A stretch of 34,509 nt of DNA from Flavobacteriaceae bacterium (GTDB lineage Bacteria; Bacteroidota; Bacteroidia; Flavobacteriales; Flavobacteriaceae): contig JABDPN010000286.1 in NCBI GenBank assembly GCA_013042715.1, positions 1 through 34,509 of the forward strand, written 5' to 3'. Below the pieces are notes generated by a model, which did not search any database, was not told the DNA's origin, and saw nothing but the letters and a program-made list of their open reading frames with translations. This document shows positions 1 to 7,654 of this stretch, piece by piece. Position 1 is the stretch's first letter. The number at the start of each line of letters is the position of its first letter. The translations under genes and the position numbers were made by a program.

Positions 1-2
1 CA

Positions 3-431
3 CCTAACTATATCGTTTCAGAATCTTTAGCTGAAAAGCTGATTTTGGATGAATACTTTGACTGGAATACATTTGGTTTAAAAAACCAATATTGGACGAG
101 TATACTCAAGGAAACTCCAGAATATATTAAAAATGATAAAATAGAATTAACTATTAATCAAAAATTAAAATATATAGGAGAATATAGTCACCCTGCTTAT
201 GGTGAAATTGAAATACATTTAACAAAAGATAATCTGCTCATGTTTAAAAGGTCTTTAGTTGATTTTGAACTTATAGCAGAAGATGACAATATTTTTAAAA
301 TATATGCCCCATATACTATGTATAGAGAAAAAGAGGTAAAATTTATTATAAACGATTCTGAGAAAGTTATTGGCTTGACTGTGAATTTTGAAAGACAGTT
401 AGACCCAATTTTGTTTTATAAGAAAATATAA
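3..431 (+). CDS. C-terminal part of a class C beta-lactamase-like serine hydrolase (5' end outside window)
   Basis: The frame is open from the first complete codon (position 3) to a TAA at 429-431, with no credible start inside; a TTG at 45 is only an internal Leu codon, so the gene is cut by the window edge. The visible 142 residues hold a short helical segment (VSESLAEKLILDEYFDW) and then a compact beta-rich domain containing YIGEYSHPAYGEIEI. That arrangement resembles the C-terminal DUF3471-type domain that follows the serine hydrolase (beta-lactamase class C/PBP4-like) fold in many Bacteroidota proteins. The catalytic SxxK region would lie upstream, so activity cannot be judged. It ends in a strong terminator directly after the stop. 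The family call rests on the pattern of the tail only. Confidence 0.6.
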   Translation, partial: PNYIVSESLAEKLILDEYFDWNTFGLKNQYWTSILKETPEYIKNDKIELTINQKLKYIGEYSHPAYGEIEIHLTKDNLLMFKRSLVDFELIAEDDNIFKIYAPYTMYREKEVKFIINDSEKVIGLTVNFERQLDPILFYKKI

Positions 432-465
432 AAAGCCACTCAAGAAATTGAGTGGCTTTGTTTTC
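432..465 (+). terminator. Rho-independent terminator after the hydrolase gene
   Basis: A perfect 12-bp inverted repeat (AAAGCCACTCAA, loop GAAA, TTGAGTGGCTTT) begins one base after the stop codon and is followed by a T-rich tract. The A-run before the stem would also serve transcripts from the other strand, such as the tRNA-Asn transcript. Confidence 0.9.
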
Positions 466-468
466 TTG

Positions 469-542
469 CTCCCCTTCTTGGACTCGAACCAAGGACCCTC
501 TGATTAACAGTCAGATGCTCTAACCAACTGAGCTAAAGAGGA
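469..542 (-). tRNA. tRNA-Asn (anticodon GTT)
   Basis: Read on the minus strand, the 74-nt sequence folds as a tRNA. The acceptor stem TCCTCTT pairs with AAGGGGA (one G-T pair), and there is a D-arm with AGCTCAGTTGGTTAGAG. The anticodon loop CTGTTAA lies between TCTGA and TCAGA, giving anticodon GTT (Asn), and the T-arm contains GGTTCGAGTCC. The discriminator base is G, as expected for bacterial tRNA-Asn. CCA is not encoded. It stands alone, not in an rRNA or tRNA cluster. Confidence 0.97.
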
Positions 543-564
543 AGATATTTCGCTTTTGCGAGCG

Positions 565-572
565 CAAATATA
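565..572 (-). promoter_or_regulatory. Promoter -7 box for tRNA-Asn
   Basis: TATATTTG on the minus strand fits the Bacteroidota TAnnTTTG element and lies 23 nt before the mature tRNA 5' end. No clear TTG -33 element is seen at the usual spacing. Confidence 0.55.
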
Positions 573-611
573 GGTTATTTTTTAAAATAAATAAATAAAT
601 ATTAAAAAAAT

Positions 612-1958
612 CTACTTAATAAAATGCCTGTAAATATCATTCCCAAATGCAAAGACAAATAAAGCTATTAGCAAGAAGAAACCAACCATTTGTGCATATT
701 CTAAAAATTTATCGCTTGGTTTTCTTCTAAATATAATTTCATAAGTTAAAAACATGGCATGACCACCATCTAATGCTGGAATTGGTAGCAAGTTTAAAAC
801 ACCTAACATTATAGATAAAAATGCTGTTATTGTCCAAAATATTTGCCAATCCCAAGTGGTTGGAAAAATTTTAGCTATAGATACAAAACTACCTAATCCT
901 TTATAGGCTCCAGATTTAGGATTTGCTAATTTTTTAAGTTGCTTCCCAAAAGATTTAAAAGTCTCGATAAAATCTTTTGTTCCTGCTGGAAACGATTCTG
1001 TGAAACTATATTTTAAAGTAGAAAGTTTATAATAGCCAAGTTTCTCTAAATCTTCTATGCTTGCACCTCCATGTATAACACCTAATTTCTGATCTTTAAT
1101 TTCAATATTTGCAGTAATTTCTTTCCCTTTTCTAATAATAGTTACTGGCACAACTCCATTTTCAGAAGAATCAAGATAATCTATAAATTGATCTGAATAC
1201 TTTATTGATTGTCCATTTACGGACACTATAACATCACCTTTTTTTATGTTTAAAACATTATGTGAATCTTCTGGAACTTCTGCTATAATAAAAGGAAAAC
1301 GAATACCTAATAAACTTTCTGGCTCTTCTTCTATTAAATCTGAAAGAAAATCTTCTTTAATAGGAAGTGTAAGAATTTCGTTATTTCTTTTTACTTCAAC
1401 CTCATCTGCTAAAAGAAGATTTGAACGAATTTGTCTATAGGACTCTACAGACTCTCCATCCAATGATATTATTTCATCTCCTGTTTTTAAACCTATGGTT
1501 TCTGTTAAAAACTCTGTTACTTCAAGTCCATCTCCTATTTGATTAGCAGGTAAGAATTTATCTCCCCAAGTAAAAGCTATTCCAACATAAATTATCCAAG
1601 CTAAGACAAAGTTTACAAACACACCTCCAAGCATAATTATAAGTCGCTGCCACGCAGGTTTAGATCTAAACTCCCAAGGTTGTGGTGGTAAAGCCATTTG
1701 TTCTTTATCCATGCTTTCGTCTATCATCCCTGATATCTTAACATAACCACCTAATGGTAACCAACCAATTCCATAAACGGTTTCGCCTATTTTCTTTTTA
1801 AATACTGAAAACTTTACATCAAAAAAGAGGTAAAATTTCTCTACTCTGGTCTTAAATAATTTTGCAGGAATAAAATGTCCAGCTTCATGAAGTATGATTA
1901 GAATTGAAAGACTTAAGAAAAACTGACAAACAATTATTACTATTTCGGTAAAACTCAT
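612..1958 (-). CDS. rseP: Site-2 intramembrane zinc metalloprotease RseP
   Basis: The product is a 448-aa M50 family integral membrane protease that cleaves transmembrane segments of anti-sigma factors and remnant signal peptides. The zinc motif HEAGH is at residues 24-28 in the first membrane helix. The second zinc/active-site motif NLLPIPALDGGH (about 389-400) is in a late helix. Between them are two PDZ-like segments (about 135-215 and 225-290), with GLKTGDEIISLDGESV and NIKKGDVIVSVNGQSI as their cores, as in RseP/YaeL. Length is normal for the family. The ATG start at 1958 places the first helix immediately at the N-terminus, as expected, and a TAnnTTTG box lies 23 nt upstream. The gene stops 70 nt before the tRNA-Asn. 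Confidence 0.95.
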   Translation of the reverse strand: MSFTEIVIIVCQFFLSLSILIILHEAGHFIPAKLFKTRVEKFYLFFDVKFSVFKKKIGETVYGIGWLPLGGYVKISGMIDESMDKEQMALPPQPWEFRSKPAWQRLIIMLGGVFVNFVLAWIIYVGIAFTWGDKFLPANQIGDGLEVTEFLTETIGLKTGDEIISLDGESVESYRQIRSNLLLADEVEVKRNNEILTLPIKEDFLSDLIEEEPESLLGIRFPFIIAEVPEDSHNVLNIKKGDVIVSVNGQSIKYSDQFIDYLDSSENGVVPVTIIRKGKEITANIEIKDQKLGVIHGGASIEDLEKLGYYKLSTLKYSFTESFPAGTKDFIETFKSFGKQLKKLANPKSGAYKGLGSFVSIAKIFPTTWDWQIFWTITAFLSIMLGVLNLLPIPALDGGHAMFLTYEIIFRRKPSDKFLEYAQMVGFFLLIALFVFAFGNDIYRHFIK

Positions 1959-1981
1959 ATTGGTATTTTATAAACAGTTGG

Positions 1982-1989
1982 CAAAAGTA
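1982..1989 (-). promoter_or_regulatory. Promoter -7 box for rseP
   Basis: TACTTTTG on the minus strand fits TAnnTTTG and lies 23 nt before the rseP start codon. Confidence 0.5.
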
Positions 1990-2028
1990 AAACTTTAAAG
2001 CTATAATATAAAACTTAATGTAGCCTCA

Positions 2029-3978
2029 TTATTGTTTTAACATGGTTTTATGAAAAATGCCTTCGTTAGTTTTAAAACGAATAAAATGTAAACCTGAAGT
2101 AAGATGTTCTATGTTAATAGTATTTGAGAAATTGAGCGAACCTTCAAGCTGACCTAAAATGTTATAAACTTCAATGATTTGAATCTCTAAAGCATCAGCT
2201 TTTTCAATATATAAAATATCTTGAGCTGGATTTGGATATAACTTTAATATGTTTACTAATGATTGCTCATTAAGACTAAGTACAACAGTATTGTTTTTAG
2301 AGATTAAATCGCGATCTGGATCAAATTCTACAGAATCTATAGTAAAAGATATTGGTCTAAAAAATACTTGATTATTAAATGTATTATCTAAAACAACATC
2401 CATAGTTTCACCACCAGTACCATGTATTCTAAGTGGCACAGGTGATTCAAAATAGTCAACCGAAGCATGACTTTGTGTTTGACTAATTTCAATTCTTATC
2501 TGTGAAGGATCGTCTTGATTCCATGCTACAGTATATGATGGATAACCCTGATTGTAAATCCAATCGTTAAAAAACTCTGTTAAATCTTCACCGCTAGCGT
2601 TTTCCATAATTGGAATAAATTCTTCGGTTTTAGCATAAGCAAAGGCATGATCTGGATCGCTTAAATAATCTTGAAGTCCTTGGTAAAATTGTGTGTCCCC
2701 TAGTTTTTTTCGCAGCATATGAAGAACCATTGCGCCTTTATTATAAGATAGCCTACCGTTAAAAATTCTACTCACACTTGTTGTGTCTTGATCTGTTAAA
2801 TAAACTGCGCCATCTGGTTGCGATGTAATGGAATTAATTCTGGATTGCTTCCATGCTGTAAAAGATGCGTTACCATCCAGATGTTCTACAACTAAATCTG
2901 AAAGATATGTTGCAAAACCCTCGTTTAACCATATATCTTTCCAACTTCCACAAGTAATTTTATTTCCAAACCATTGATGTGCTAATTCATGAGCGATTAA
3001 ACTTCTTGAAAAACTTCCCATAAAAGAAACTGTAGTATGTTCCATTCCACCTCCCCAACCAAATTGAGCGTGACCATATTTTTCACTTGCAAAAGGATAC
3101 TCCTCAAAAAGGTTTGTAAATAAATTCATAATATCTACAGTTACAGGAGTTGATATTTGTGCAGTTGATAAACTTTGAGGAAATACATAGTTTACAATCT
3201 CAAAAGGATTTCCATTATTTGGAACTGTATGTGAATAAATTGCATAATTAGTTACTGCAATTGCAATTAAATAAGCTGGAATTGGATATTGATGCTTAAA
3301 ATGAGTGGTTTTATTAAGACCATTAATCGTTTGGCTTTGCTCAACACCATTACTTACTGCTATATATTCGTTATTGTTAGGATTTAATATTGGAGTTGTT
3401 ATGTAAACATCAATCTCATCTATTTTGTCGTTTAAGTCTTGTTTACATGGCCACCATGCTTTTGCTCCGTAAGGTTCGCTTAGTGTCCAAATAATTGGAT
3501 CGTTATTGGTGCCATGTGTGGTTTGTTCAAAAGCTCCAAAACCTGAACCTTCCGGATTTCCAGAATATGTAATCTCCACTGTTCCAGACTGCCCTGTTAC
3601 TAAAGATTGAGCCAAAATAATAACTAACTCATCGTTGGCGTTTTGAGAGAAACTTAGACTATTTCCATTTTGGATGACTTGAAATACTGTCATGTTATCA
3701 TCCAAATCGAAAGTAATTTCACTCATGGGTTCTTTAGCTGTAAATGTTGATGTTACAACTCCAGAAATAAAAGCAACGTTTGGATCTAATGTAAATTCTA
3801 ATTTGTGATAGGTTAAATCGTAATTTCCTGTATTTGCATTAATTCTGTTTTGAGCATTAAAAAAAGAGGCTGCGGCTTTAGACTCTGCTTCAACAATTTC
3901 TATTAATTGCTCTTGAACATTTTGAGCATATATACTTATTGAGAAAAAAGTGAGTACGTAAAGTAATAATCGTTTCAT
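2029..3978 (-). CDS. M1 family aminopeptidase with type IX secretion sorting domain
   Basis: The product is a secreted zinc aminopeptidase of 649 aa. The start chosen is the ATG at 3978, because MKRLLLYVLTFFSISIYAQ is a clean signal peptide; an ORF running up to 4071 adds a segment that would bury it. The substrate-binding motif reads GGGMEH (309-314). The zinc site is H330-E331-xx-H334, and the distal ligand E353 lies in WLNEGFATY. A conserved SYNKGAMVL segment follows. The last 70 or so residues form a T9SS type A sorting domain (LYPNPAQDILYI, ending MLKQ), so the enzyme is probably exported and anchored or released by T9SS. GxMEH instead of the GxMEN of classic M1 enzymes is, from memory, usual in this bacterial subgroup. 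It is divergent from the SCO1-like gene. Confidence 0.93.
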   Translation of the reverse strand: MKRLLLYVLTFFSISIYAQNVQEQLIEIVEAESKAAASFFNAQNRINANTGNYDLTYHKLEFTLDPNVAFISGVVTSTFTAKEPMSEITFDLDDNMTVFQVIQNGNSLSFSQNANDELVIILAQSLVTGQSGTVEITYSGNPEGSGFGAFEQTTHGTNNDPIIWTLSEPYGAKAWWPCKQDLNDKIDEIDVYITTPILNPNNNEYIAVSNGVEQSQTINGLNKTTHFKHQYPIPAYLIAIAVTNYAIYSHTVPNNGNPFEIVNYVFPQSLSTAQISTPVTVDIMNLFTNLFEEYPFASEKYGHAQFGWGGGMEHTTVSFMGSFSRSLIAHELAHQWFGNKITCGSWKDIWLNEGFATYLSDLVVEHLDGNASFTAWKQSRINSITSQPDGAVYLTDQDTTSVSRIFNGRLSYNKGAMVLHMLRKKLGDTQFYQGLQDYLSDPDHAFAYAKTEEFIPIMENASGEDLTEFFNDWIYNQGYPSYTVAWNQDDPSQIRIEISQTQSHASVDYFESPVPLRIHGTGGETMDVVLDNTFNNQVFFRPISFTIDSVEFDPDRDLISKNNTVVLSLNEQSLVNILKLYPNPAQDILYIEKADALEIQIIEVYNILGQLEGSLNFSNTINIEHLTSGLHFIRFKTNEGIFHKTMLKQ

Positions 3979-4029
3979 AGCTATTATTATTTGGTTGTTA
4001 AAAATAGATAATTTAAATGAATAGTATTG

Positions 4030-4037
4030 TATTTTTG
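4030..4037 (+). promoter_or_regulatory. Promoter -7 box for the SCO1-like gene
   Basis: TATTTTTG fits TAnnTTTG and lies 38 nt before the ATG at 4076, in the divergent region between the M1 peptidase and SCO1-like genes. Confidence 0.55.
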
Positions 4038-4075
4038 CAATTCGAAATACAAAAACACAATTTAGAAACATAAAT

Positions 4076-4747
4076 ATGCTATCATTTTTTGGAAAATATA
4101 AGTTCTTCGGTATTAGCCTTTTAATAGTCTCTATTATTATTATTTCAATCTTTTATTCTATTTTGAAACCTAAAAAAGTGTTGCCTATATATCAACCCAC
4201 ACAAGTTAGTACAGAACTCGTTGATAGTACAATCCAACATAAGAAGAAATATCATAAAATTGCAGATTTTAGTCTTGTTAATCAAAATGGAGACACCATT
4301 ACCCAAGAGAACTACAAAAATAAAATCTACGTTGCTGATTTCTTTTTTACGACATGCAAAACTATTTGTCCCGTAATGACTAAAAACATGCATGTTTTAC
4401 AAAAAGAATTTATTACAGACAGCGAAGTGATGTTGCTCTCACACTCTGTAACTCCAGAAATAGATACTGTTGCACAACTTAAACGATATGCTACAGAGAA
4501 GTTTGTTAATTCTAGTAAATGGAATTTGGTAACTGGAGATAAAAAACAGATTTACGAGCTTGCAAGAAAATCTTACCTAGCTGTAAAAGATGATGGCGAT
4601 GGCGGACCTTTTGATATGGTGCATACAGAAAACTTTATGCTTATAGATAAAGAACGTCAAATTAGAGGGTTTTATGATGGTACTAAACTAGATGACATTG
4701 ATAGATTAATTGATTATATCGCTCTTTTAAAAGAAGAGTATAAATAA
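4076..4747 (+). CDS. SCO1/SenC family copper-binding thioredoxin-fold protein
   Basis: A 223-aa periplasmic protein held by one N-terminal membrane helix (about 11-30). The thioredoxin-like domain starts near FSLVNQNGDTIT (65-76). The copper/redox site is C94-KTI-C98 within FFFTTCKTICPVM, and the third copper ligand is H183 in DMVHTENFMLID. All three ligands of SCO proteins are therefore present. SCO proteins deliver copper to, or reduce, the CuA centre of cytochrome c oxidase subunit II. No oxidase genes are in the window, so the target is inferred from the family. A good terminator follows the stop codon. Confidence 0.92.
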   Translation: MLSFFGKYKFFGISLLIVSIIIISIFYSILKPKKVLPIYQPTQVSTELVDSTIQHKKKYHKIADFSLVNQNGDTITQENYKNKIYVADFFFTTCKTICPVMTKNMHVLQKEFITDSEVMLLSHSVTPEIDTVAQLKRYATEKFVNSSKWNLVTGDKKQIYELARKSYLAVKDDGDGGPFDMVHTENFMLIDKERQIRGFYDGTKLDDIDRLIDYIALLKEEYK

Positions 4748-4776
4748 AAAAGTGCCTTTATTAAGGCACTTTTAAT
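4748..4776 (+). terminator. Bidirectional terminator between the SCO1-like gene and the 36-codon gene
   Basis: Inverted repeat AAAAGTGCCTT / AAGGCACTTTT around a TATT loop, with A-run before and T-run after. It can end transcription from both strands; the small minus-strand gene ends just beyond it. Confidence 0.85.
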
Positions 4777-4795
4777 TCTATAACTTTTTTGATAT

Positions 4796-4906
4796 TTATC
4801 TATAACGTCTTCTTATATTCCATGTTATAGCAGATGTATTCCCAAATACTTTTGTTGAGATTCCTTCTTTGCTTTTTTTGGCAAATTTACTATACGTTGT
4901 TTTCAT
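4796..4906 (-). CDS. Small basic hypothetical protein (36 aa)
   Basis: ATG at 4906, TAA at 4796-4798. The product is 36 aa and strongly basic; it begins MKTTYSKFAKKSKEG and ends in an arginine-rich tail (WNIRRRYR). There is no signal peptide, membrane helix or cysteine. A TAnnTTTG box lies 27 nt upstream of the ATG, and the shared bidirectional terminator stands just beyond the stop, so it has the frame of a complete transcription unit. I do not recognise a family. Its size and charge would suit a nucleic-acid- or ribosome-associated peptide, but that is a guess. It could also be a non-coding transcript that happens to be open. Confidence 0.55.
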   Translation of the reverse strand: MKTTYSKFAKKSKEGISTKVFGNTSAITWNIRRRYR

Positions 4907-4932
4907 AATTTTATTTTTATTATTTGAGACTG

Positions 4933-4940
4933 CAAATTTA
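4933..4940 (-). promoter_or_regulatory. Promoter -7 box for the 36-aa gene
   Basis: TAAATTTG on the minus strand fits TAnnTTTG and lies 27 nt before the ATG at 4906. No proper -33 TTG is visible. Confidence 0.5.
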
Positions 4941-5031
4941 CGACATCATTTAGGTATAAACACCATATTAACAGCTATTTAAGAGATATTTTAGTCGATT
5001 TATTATTCTAATAGAATTTGATAAAAAACTT

Positions 5032-5044
5032 TACTAGGTTAGTA
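5032..5044. promoter_or_regulatory. 13-bp inverted repeat in the feoA upstream region
   Basis: TACTA-GGT-TAGTA is a perfect 5-3-5 palindrome, about 115 nt upstream of the proposed -7 box of feoAB. It may be an operator or chance in AT-rich DNA. Its half-site resembles the TTTACT/AGTAAA half-sites upstream of the MntR-like gene, but with different spacing. Confidence 0.25.
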
Positions 5045-5143
5045 TATAATCATACAAAATATTGAATTTTAAAGAGGTAAATGCATATGTATAATACGAA
5101 TTAGATAATAGCTTTTTAAATTGTTTATAGTTAATTTTTTTAG

Positions 5144-5165
5144 CGCTTATTTTTCGCTTATTTTT
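5144..5165. repeat. Exact tandem 11-bp duplication at the feoA promoter
   Basis: CGCTTATTTTT occurs twice without gap (5144-5154 and 5155-5165). The second copy supplies most of the TATTTTTG box used as the proposed feoAB promoter; the first copy gives TATTTTTC, one base off the consensus. Confidence 0.8.
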
Positions 5166-5166
5166 G
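5159..5166 (+). promoter_or_regulatory. Promoter -7 box for feoA-feoB
   Basis: TATTTTTG fits TAnnTTTG and lies 26 nt before the feoA ATG, a distance seen repeatedly in this window. It overlaps the tandem 11-bp repeat. Confidence 0.55.
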
Positions 5167-5192
5167 CTTCTTTAAAATCAATCTAAATAAGG

Positions 5193-5426
5193 ATGCCAAT
5201 TAGTGTAGCTGATTTAAAAAAAGGAGAACGCGGAATTATTGCAGATAGTTCTTCAGAAGCTATTCCTCTTAAACTTCTTGAAATGGGTTGTCTTCCTGGA
5301 AACGAAGTCCAACTTTTGCATCTTGCTCCTTTTTCAGATCCTTTATATCTTGATATTAATGGTAGCCATGTAGCCATTAGAAAAGAAACAGCATCATTAA
5401 TTTTAATCAATAAAATAGATGAGTAA
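5193..5426 (+). CDS. feoA: FeoA, small SH3-like partner of the ferrous iron transporter FeoB
   Basis: A 77-aa stand-alone FeoA domain (beta-barrel, SH3-like) that assists FeoB on the cytoplasmic side. Typical segments are LKKGERGII near the start, LKLLEMGCLPGNEVQLLHLAPF in the middle (residues about 27-48) and LDINGSHVAIRKETASLILI at the end. It starts with ATG and overlaps feoB by 8 nt, so the two are translationally coupled. The separate FeoA here contrasts with the second locus, where the FeoA domain is fused to a regulator. Confidence 0.93.
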   Translation: MPISVADLKKGERGIIADSSSEAIPLKLLEMGCLPGNEVQLLHLAPFSDPLYLDINGSHVAIRKETASLILINKIDE

Positions 5427-7518
5427 GCAAATTAATGTTGCGTTAATTGGAAATCCTAATACTGGAAAAACATCTGTTTTTAATGCGCTCACTGGTTTAA
5501 ATCAAAAGGTAGGTAATTACCCTGGAATTACTGTAGATAAAAAAGAAGGTGTTTGTAAACTTTCTAGAAACACCAAAGCACATATAATAGACTTACCAGG
5601 AACTTATAGTCTTAATGCTTCTTCTATAGATGAGAATGTTGTAATAGAATTACTATTAAACAAAAACGACAAAGACTATCCCGATGTTGCTGTAATTGTT
5701 TCTGATGTAGAAAACCTTAAAAGAAATCTACTTTTATTCACTCAAATTAAAGATTTAAGAATTCCTGCAATTCTAGTCATTAATATGGCTGATAGAATGG
5801 ATCGAAAAGGGATTTCTTTAAATATTGAACATTTAGAGAAACATCTTAATACAAAAATTGCATTAGTTAGCACAAGAAAAAAACAAGGTATTGATAAGCT
5901 TAAAAATCTCATAGAAAATTATAGGCAATTGTCTCTAAAGCCATGTTTAAATGCTTCAACCATTGACACATCGTATTTTCAGAATCTTAAAAAAGCTTTT
6001 CCAGATCAAGATTTGTATAAACTCTGGTTGGTAATCTGTCAAGATGTAAATTTTGGAAAGATTTCACGTAATGAGCTTGACTTTTCAAATTTTAAAATTA
6101 AAACTGAAAACGAATTAAAAAGACTTCAGCAAAAAGAAACTATTAAGCGTTATCAGTTTATAAATGCTGTTCTTAAAAAAGGACAAATAATTGATAAAGA
6201 AAAAGCTAGAGATTTTAGAACTATACTTGATAGGATTCTTACCCATAAAGTTTATGGTTATCTAATATTCTTTGTGATCTTGCTTACCATATTTCAAGCC
6301 ATTTATGATTGGGCAAGTGTTCCAATGGAGTTTATAGATGAAAGTTTTGCGTCATTAGCAAATTGGACAAAAGCTTCACTTCCTGAAGGTGTTTTAACTA
6401 ATTTATTGGCAGAAGGAATAATTTCTGGTATTGGTGGCATTGTTATATTTATTCCACAAATTGCCTTTTTGTTTTTATTTATTTCCATACTAGAAGAAAG
6501 TGGTTACATGAGTCGTGTGGTTTTTTTAATGGACAGAATTATGCGACGCTTTGGGCTTAGCGGAAAAAGTATTGTACCTCTTATCTCTGGAACTGCATGT
6601 GCAATTCCAGCAATTATGGCAACACGAAATATTGAAAGTTGGAAAGAACGCCTTATAACAATACTCGTAACACCATTTACAACCTGTTCCGCAAGACTTC
6701 CAGTGTATATAATTATTATTCCTTTGGTTATTCCAGAAGGTCGGTCTTTAGGTTTAAGTTACCAAGCATTATCATTAATGATGCTTTACATTATTGGTTT
6801 TGGGATGGCAGTTTTGTCTGCTTTTATTTTGGATTCTATAATGAAACAAAACCGAAAAACATTTTTTGTAGTTGAAATGCCTGGATATAAAATTCCGTTA
6901 TTTAAAAATGTAGCTATTACAGTAATAGAAAAAACAAAAACCTTTATTCTTGAAGCTGGTAAAATTATATTGGCTATTTCTATTGTACTTTGGTTTTTAG
7001 CTTCATATGGTCCTGGAGATAGTTTTAATAATGCAGAAACTATTGTAAAATCTAACAATACAGAACTTACAGCTAACCAATTAGATAACAAAGTTGCTGC
7101 ACATAAACTAGAGCATTCTTACATTGGAATAATTGGTAAAACCATAGAGCCTGTTATTAGACCTTTAGGTTACGATTGGAAAATAGGCATTGGTCTTGTT
7201 GCATCTTTTGCAGCTCGCGAAGTTTTTGTTGGAACACTAGCTACAATATACAGTGTTGGAAGTGCTGTAGAAGACGAAGATGATAATACCATTAAAAAAC
7301 GTATGGCTGCAGAAGTCCATAGCAATGGCGAGAAAGTGTTTACACTTGCTTCGGGTATTTCGCTGTTGCTCTTTTATGCTTTTGCGATGCAATGTATGAG
7401 TACTTTAGCTATTGTTAAGCGTGAAACAAATAGTTGGAAATGGCCTATTATTCAACTTGTTAGTATGTCTGCAATTGCTTATATATTTGCTTTTATTGCT
7501 TTTCAATTTTTAAAATAA
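5419..7518 (+). CDS. feoB: FeoB, full-length ferrous iron transport GTPase/permease
   Basis: A 699-aa inner-membrane Fe(II) importer. The N-terminal G domain has G1 GNPNTGKT (11-18), the G2 Thr in YPGIT (34-38), G3 DLPG (58-61) and G4 NMAD (122-125). A helical linker (about 165-270) leads to the membrane part, with two gate segments carrying conserved cysteines: GTACAIPAIMATR (C394) and FTTCSARLP (C423). Family length is normal. Near the C-terminus an acidic cytoplasmic loop (VEDEDDNTIKKR) interrupts the helices. It overlaps feoA and is followed with one base between by a small Cys-rich membrane gene. Its gate sequence differs from the split FeoB of the neighbouring operon, so the two are paralogues from different subgroups rather than a recent duplication. 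Confidence 0.95.
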   Translation: MSKQINVALIGNPNTGKTSVFNALTGLNQKVGNYPGITVDKKEGVCKLSRNTKAHIIDLPGTYSLNASSIDENVVIELLLNKNDKDYPDVAVIVSDVENLKRNLLLFTQIKDLRIPAILVINMADRMDRKGISLNIEHLEKHLNTKIALVSTRKKQGIDKLKNLIENYRQLSLKPCLNASTIDTSYFQNLKKAFPDQDLYKLWLVICQDVNFGKISRNELDFSNFKIKTENELKRLQQKETIKRYQFINAVLKKGQIIDKEKARDFRTILDRILTHKVYGYLIFFVILLTIFQAIYDWASVPMEFIDESFASLANWTKASLPEGVLTNLLAEGIISGIGGIVIFIPQIAFLFLFISILEESGYMSRVVFLMDRIMRRFGLSGKSIVPLISGTACAIPAIMATRNIESWKERLITILVTPFTTCSARLPVYIIIIPLVIPEGRSLGLSYQALSLMMLYIIGFGMAVLSAFILDSIMKQNRKTFFVVEMPGYKIPLFKNVAITVIEKTKTFILEAGKIILAISIVLWFLASYGPGDSFNNAETIVKSNNTELTANQLDNKVAAHKLEHSYIGIIGKTIEPVIRPLGYDWKIGIGLVASFAAREVFVGTLATIYSVGSAVEDEDDNTIKKRMAAEVHSNGEKVFTLASGISLLLFYAFAMQCMSTLAIVKRETNSWKWPIIQLVSMSAIAYIFAFIAFQFLK

Positions 7519-7519
7519 A

Positions 7520-7654
7520 ATGAATACAACCCTACAAAATATTGGAGTTTTAATTTTAGTTGTTTTAGCAGTTCTATTTCTAGTAAAAAAATTCTTCTTT
7601 AATACTAAAAAGAAGAATTCTAAGTCTTGTGGAAGTAATGACTGTAATTGTTAA
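7520..7654 (+). CDS. FeoB-associated Cys-rich membrane protein (44 aa)
   Basis: ATG at 7520, one base after the feoB stop; TAA at 7652-7654. The product is one N-terminal membrane helix (about 8-22), a lysine stretch (TKKKNSK) and a C-terminal CGSNDCNC cluster with Cys 37, 41 and 44. This is the layout of the FeoB-associated Cys-rich membrane proteins that take the FeoC place in many bacteria. The cysteines may bind iron or an Fe-S cluster and control FeoB; this is inference from the family. Its last four bases overlap the stop codon of the convergent operon on the other strand, and its body contains a hairpin that can act as terminator for that operon. Confidence 0.85.
   Translation: MNTTLQNIGVLILVVLAVLFLVKKFFFNTKKKNSKSCGSNDCNC
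7585..7619 (-). terminator. Probable terminator of the minus-strand Feo operon, inside the convergent Cys-rich gene
   Basis: An 11-bp perfect inverted repeat (AATTCTTCTTT at 7590-7600, AAAGAAGAATT at 7609-7619, 8-nt loop). On the minus strand it is followed by five more T residues (7589-7585); on the plus strand there is no T-run. The stem is AT-rich, so strength is uncertain. No other terminator is seen after the minus-strand operon. Confidence 0.45.

Noticed and set aside
3979-4071. Extended N-terminus of the M1 peptidase from an upstream start
   Set aside because: It would place 31 residues before a perfect signal peptide; the ATG at 3978 is the sensible start.
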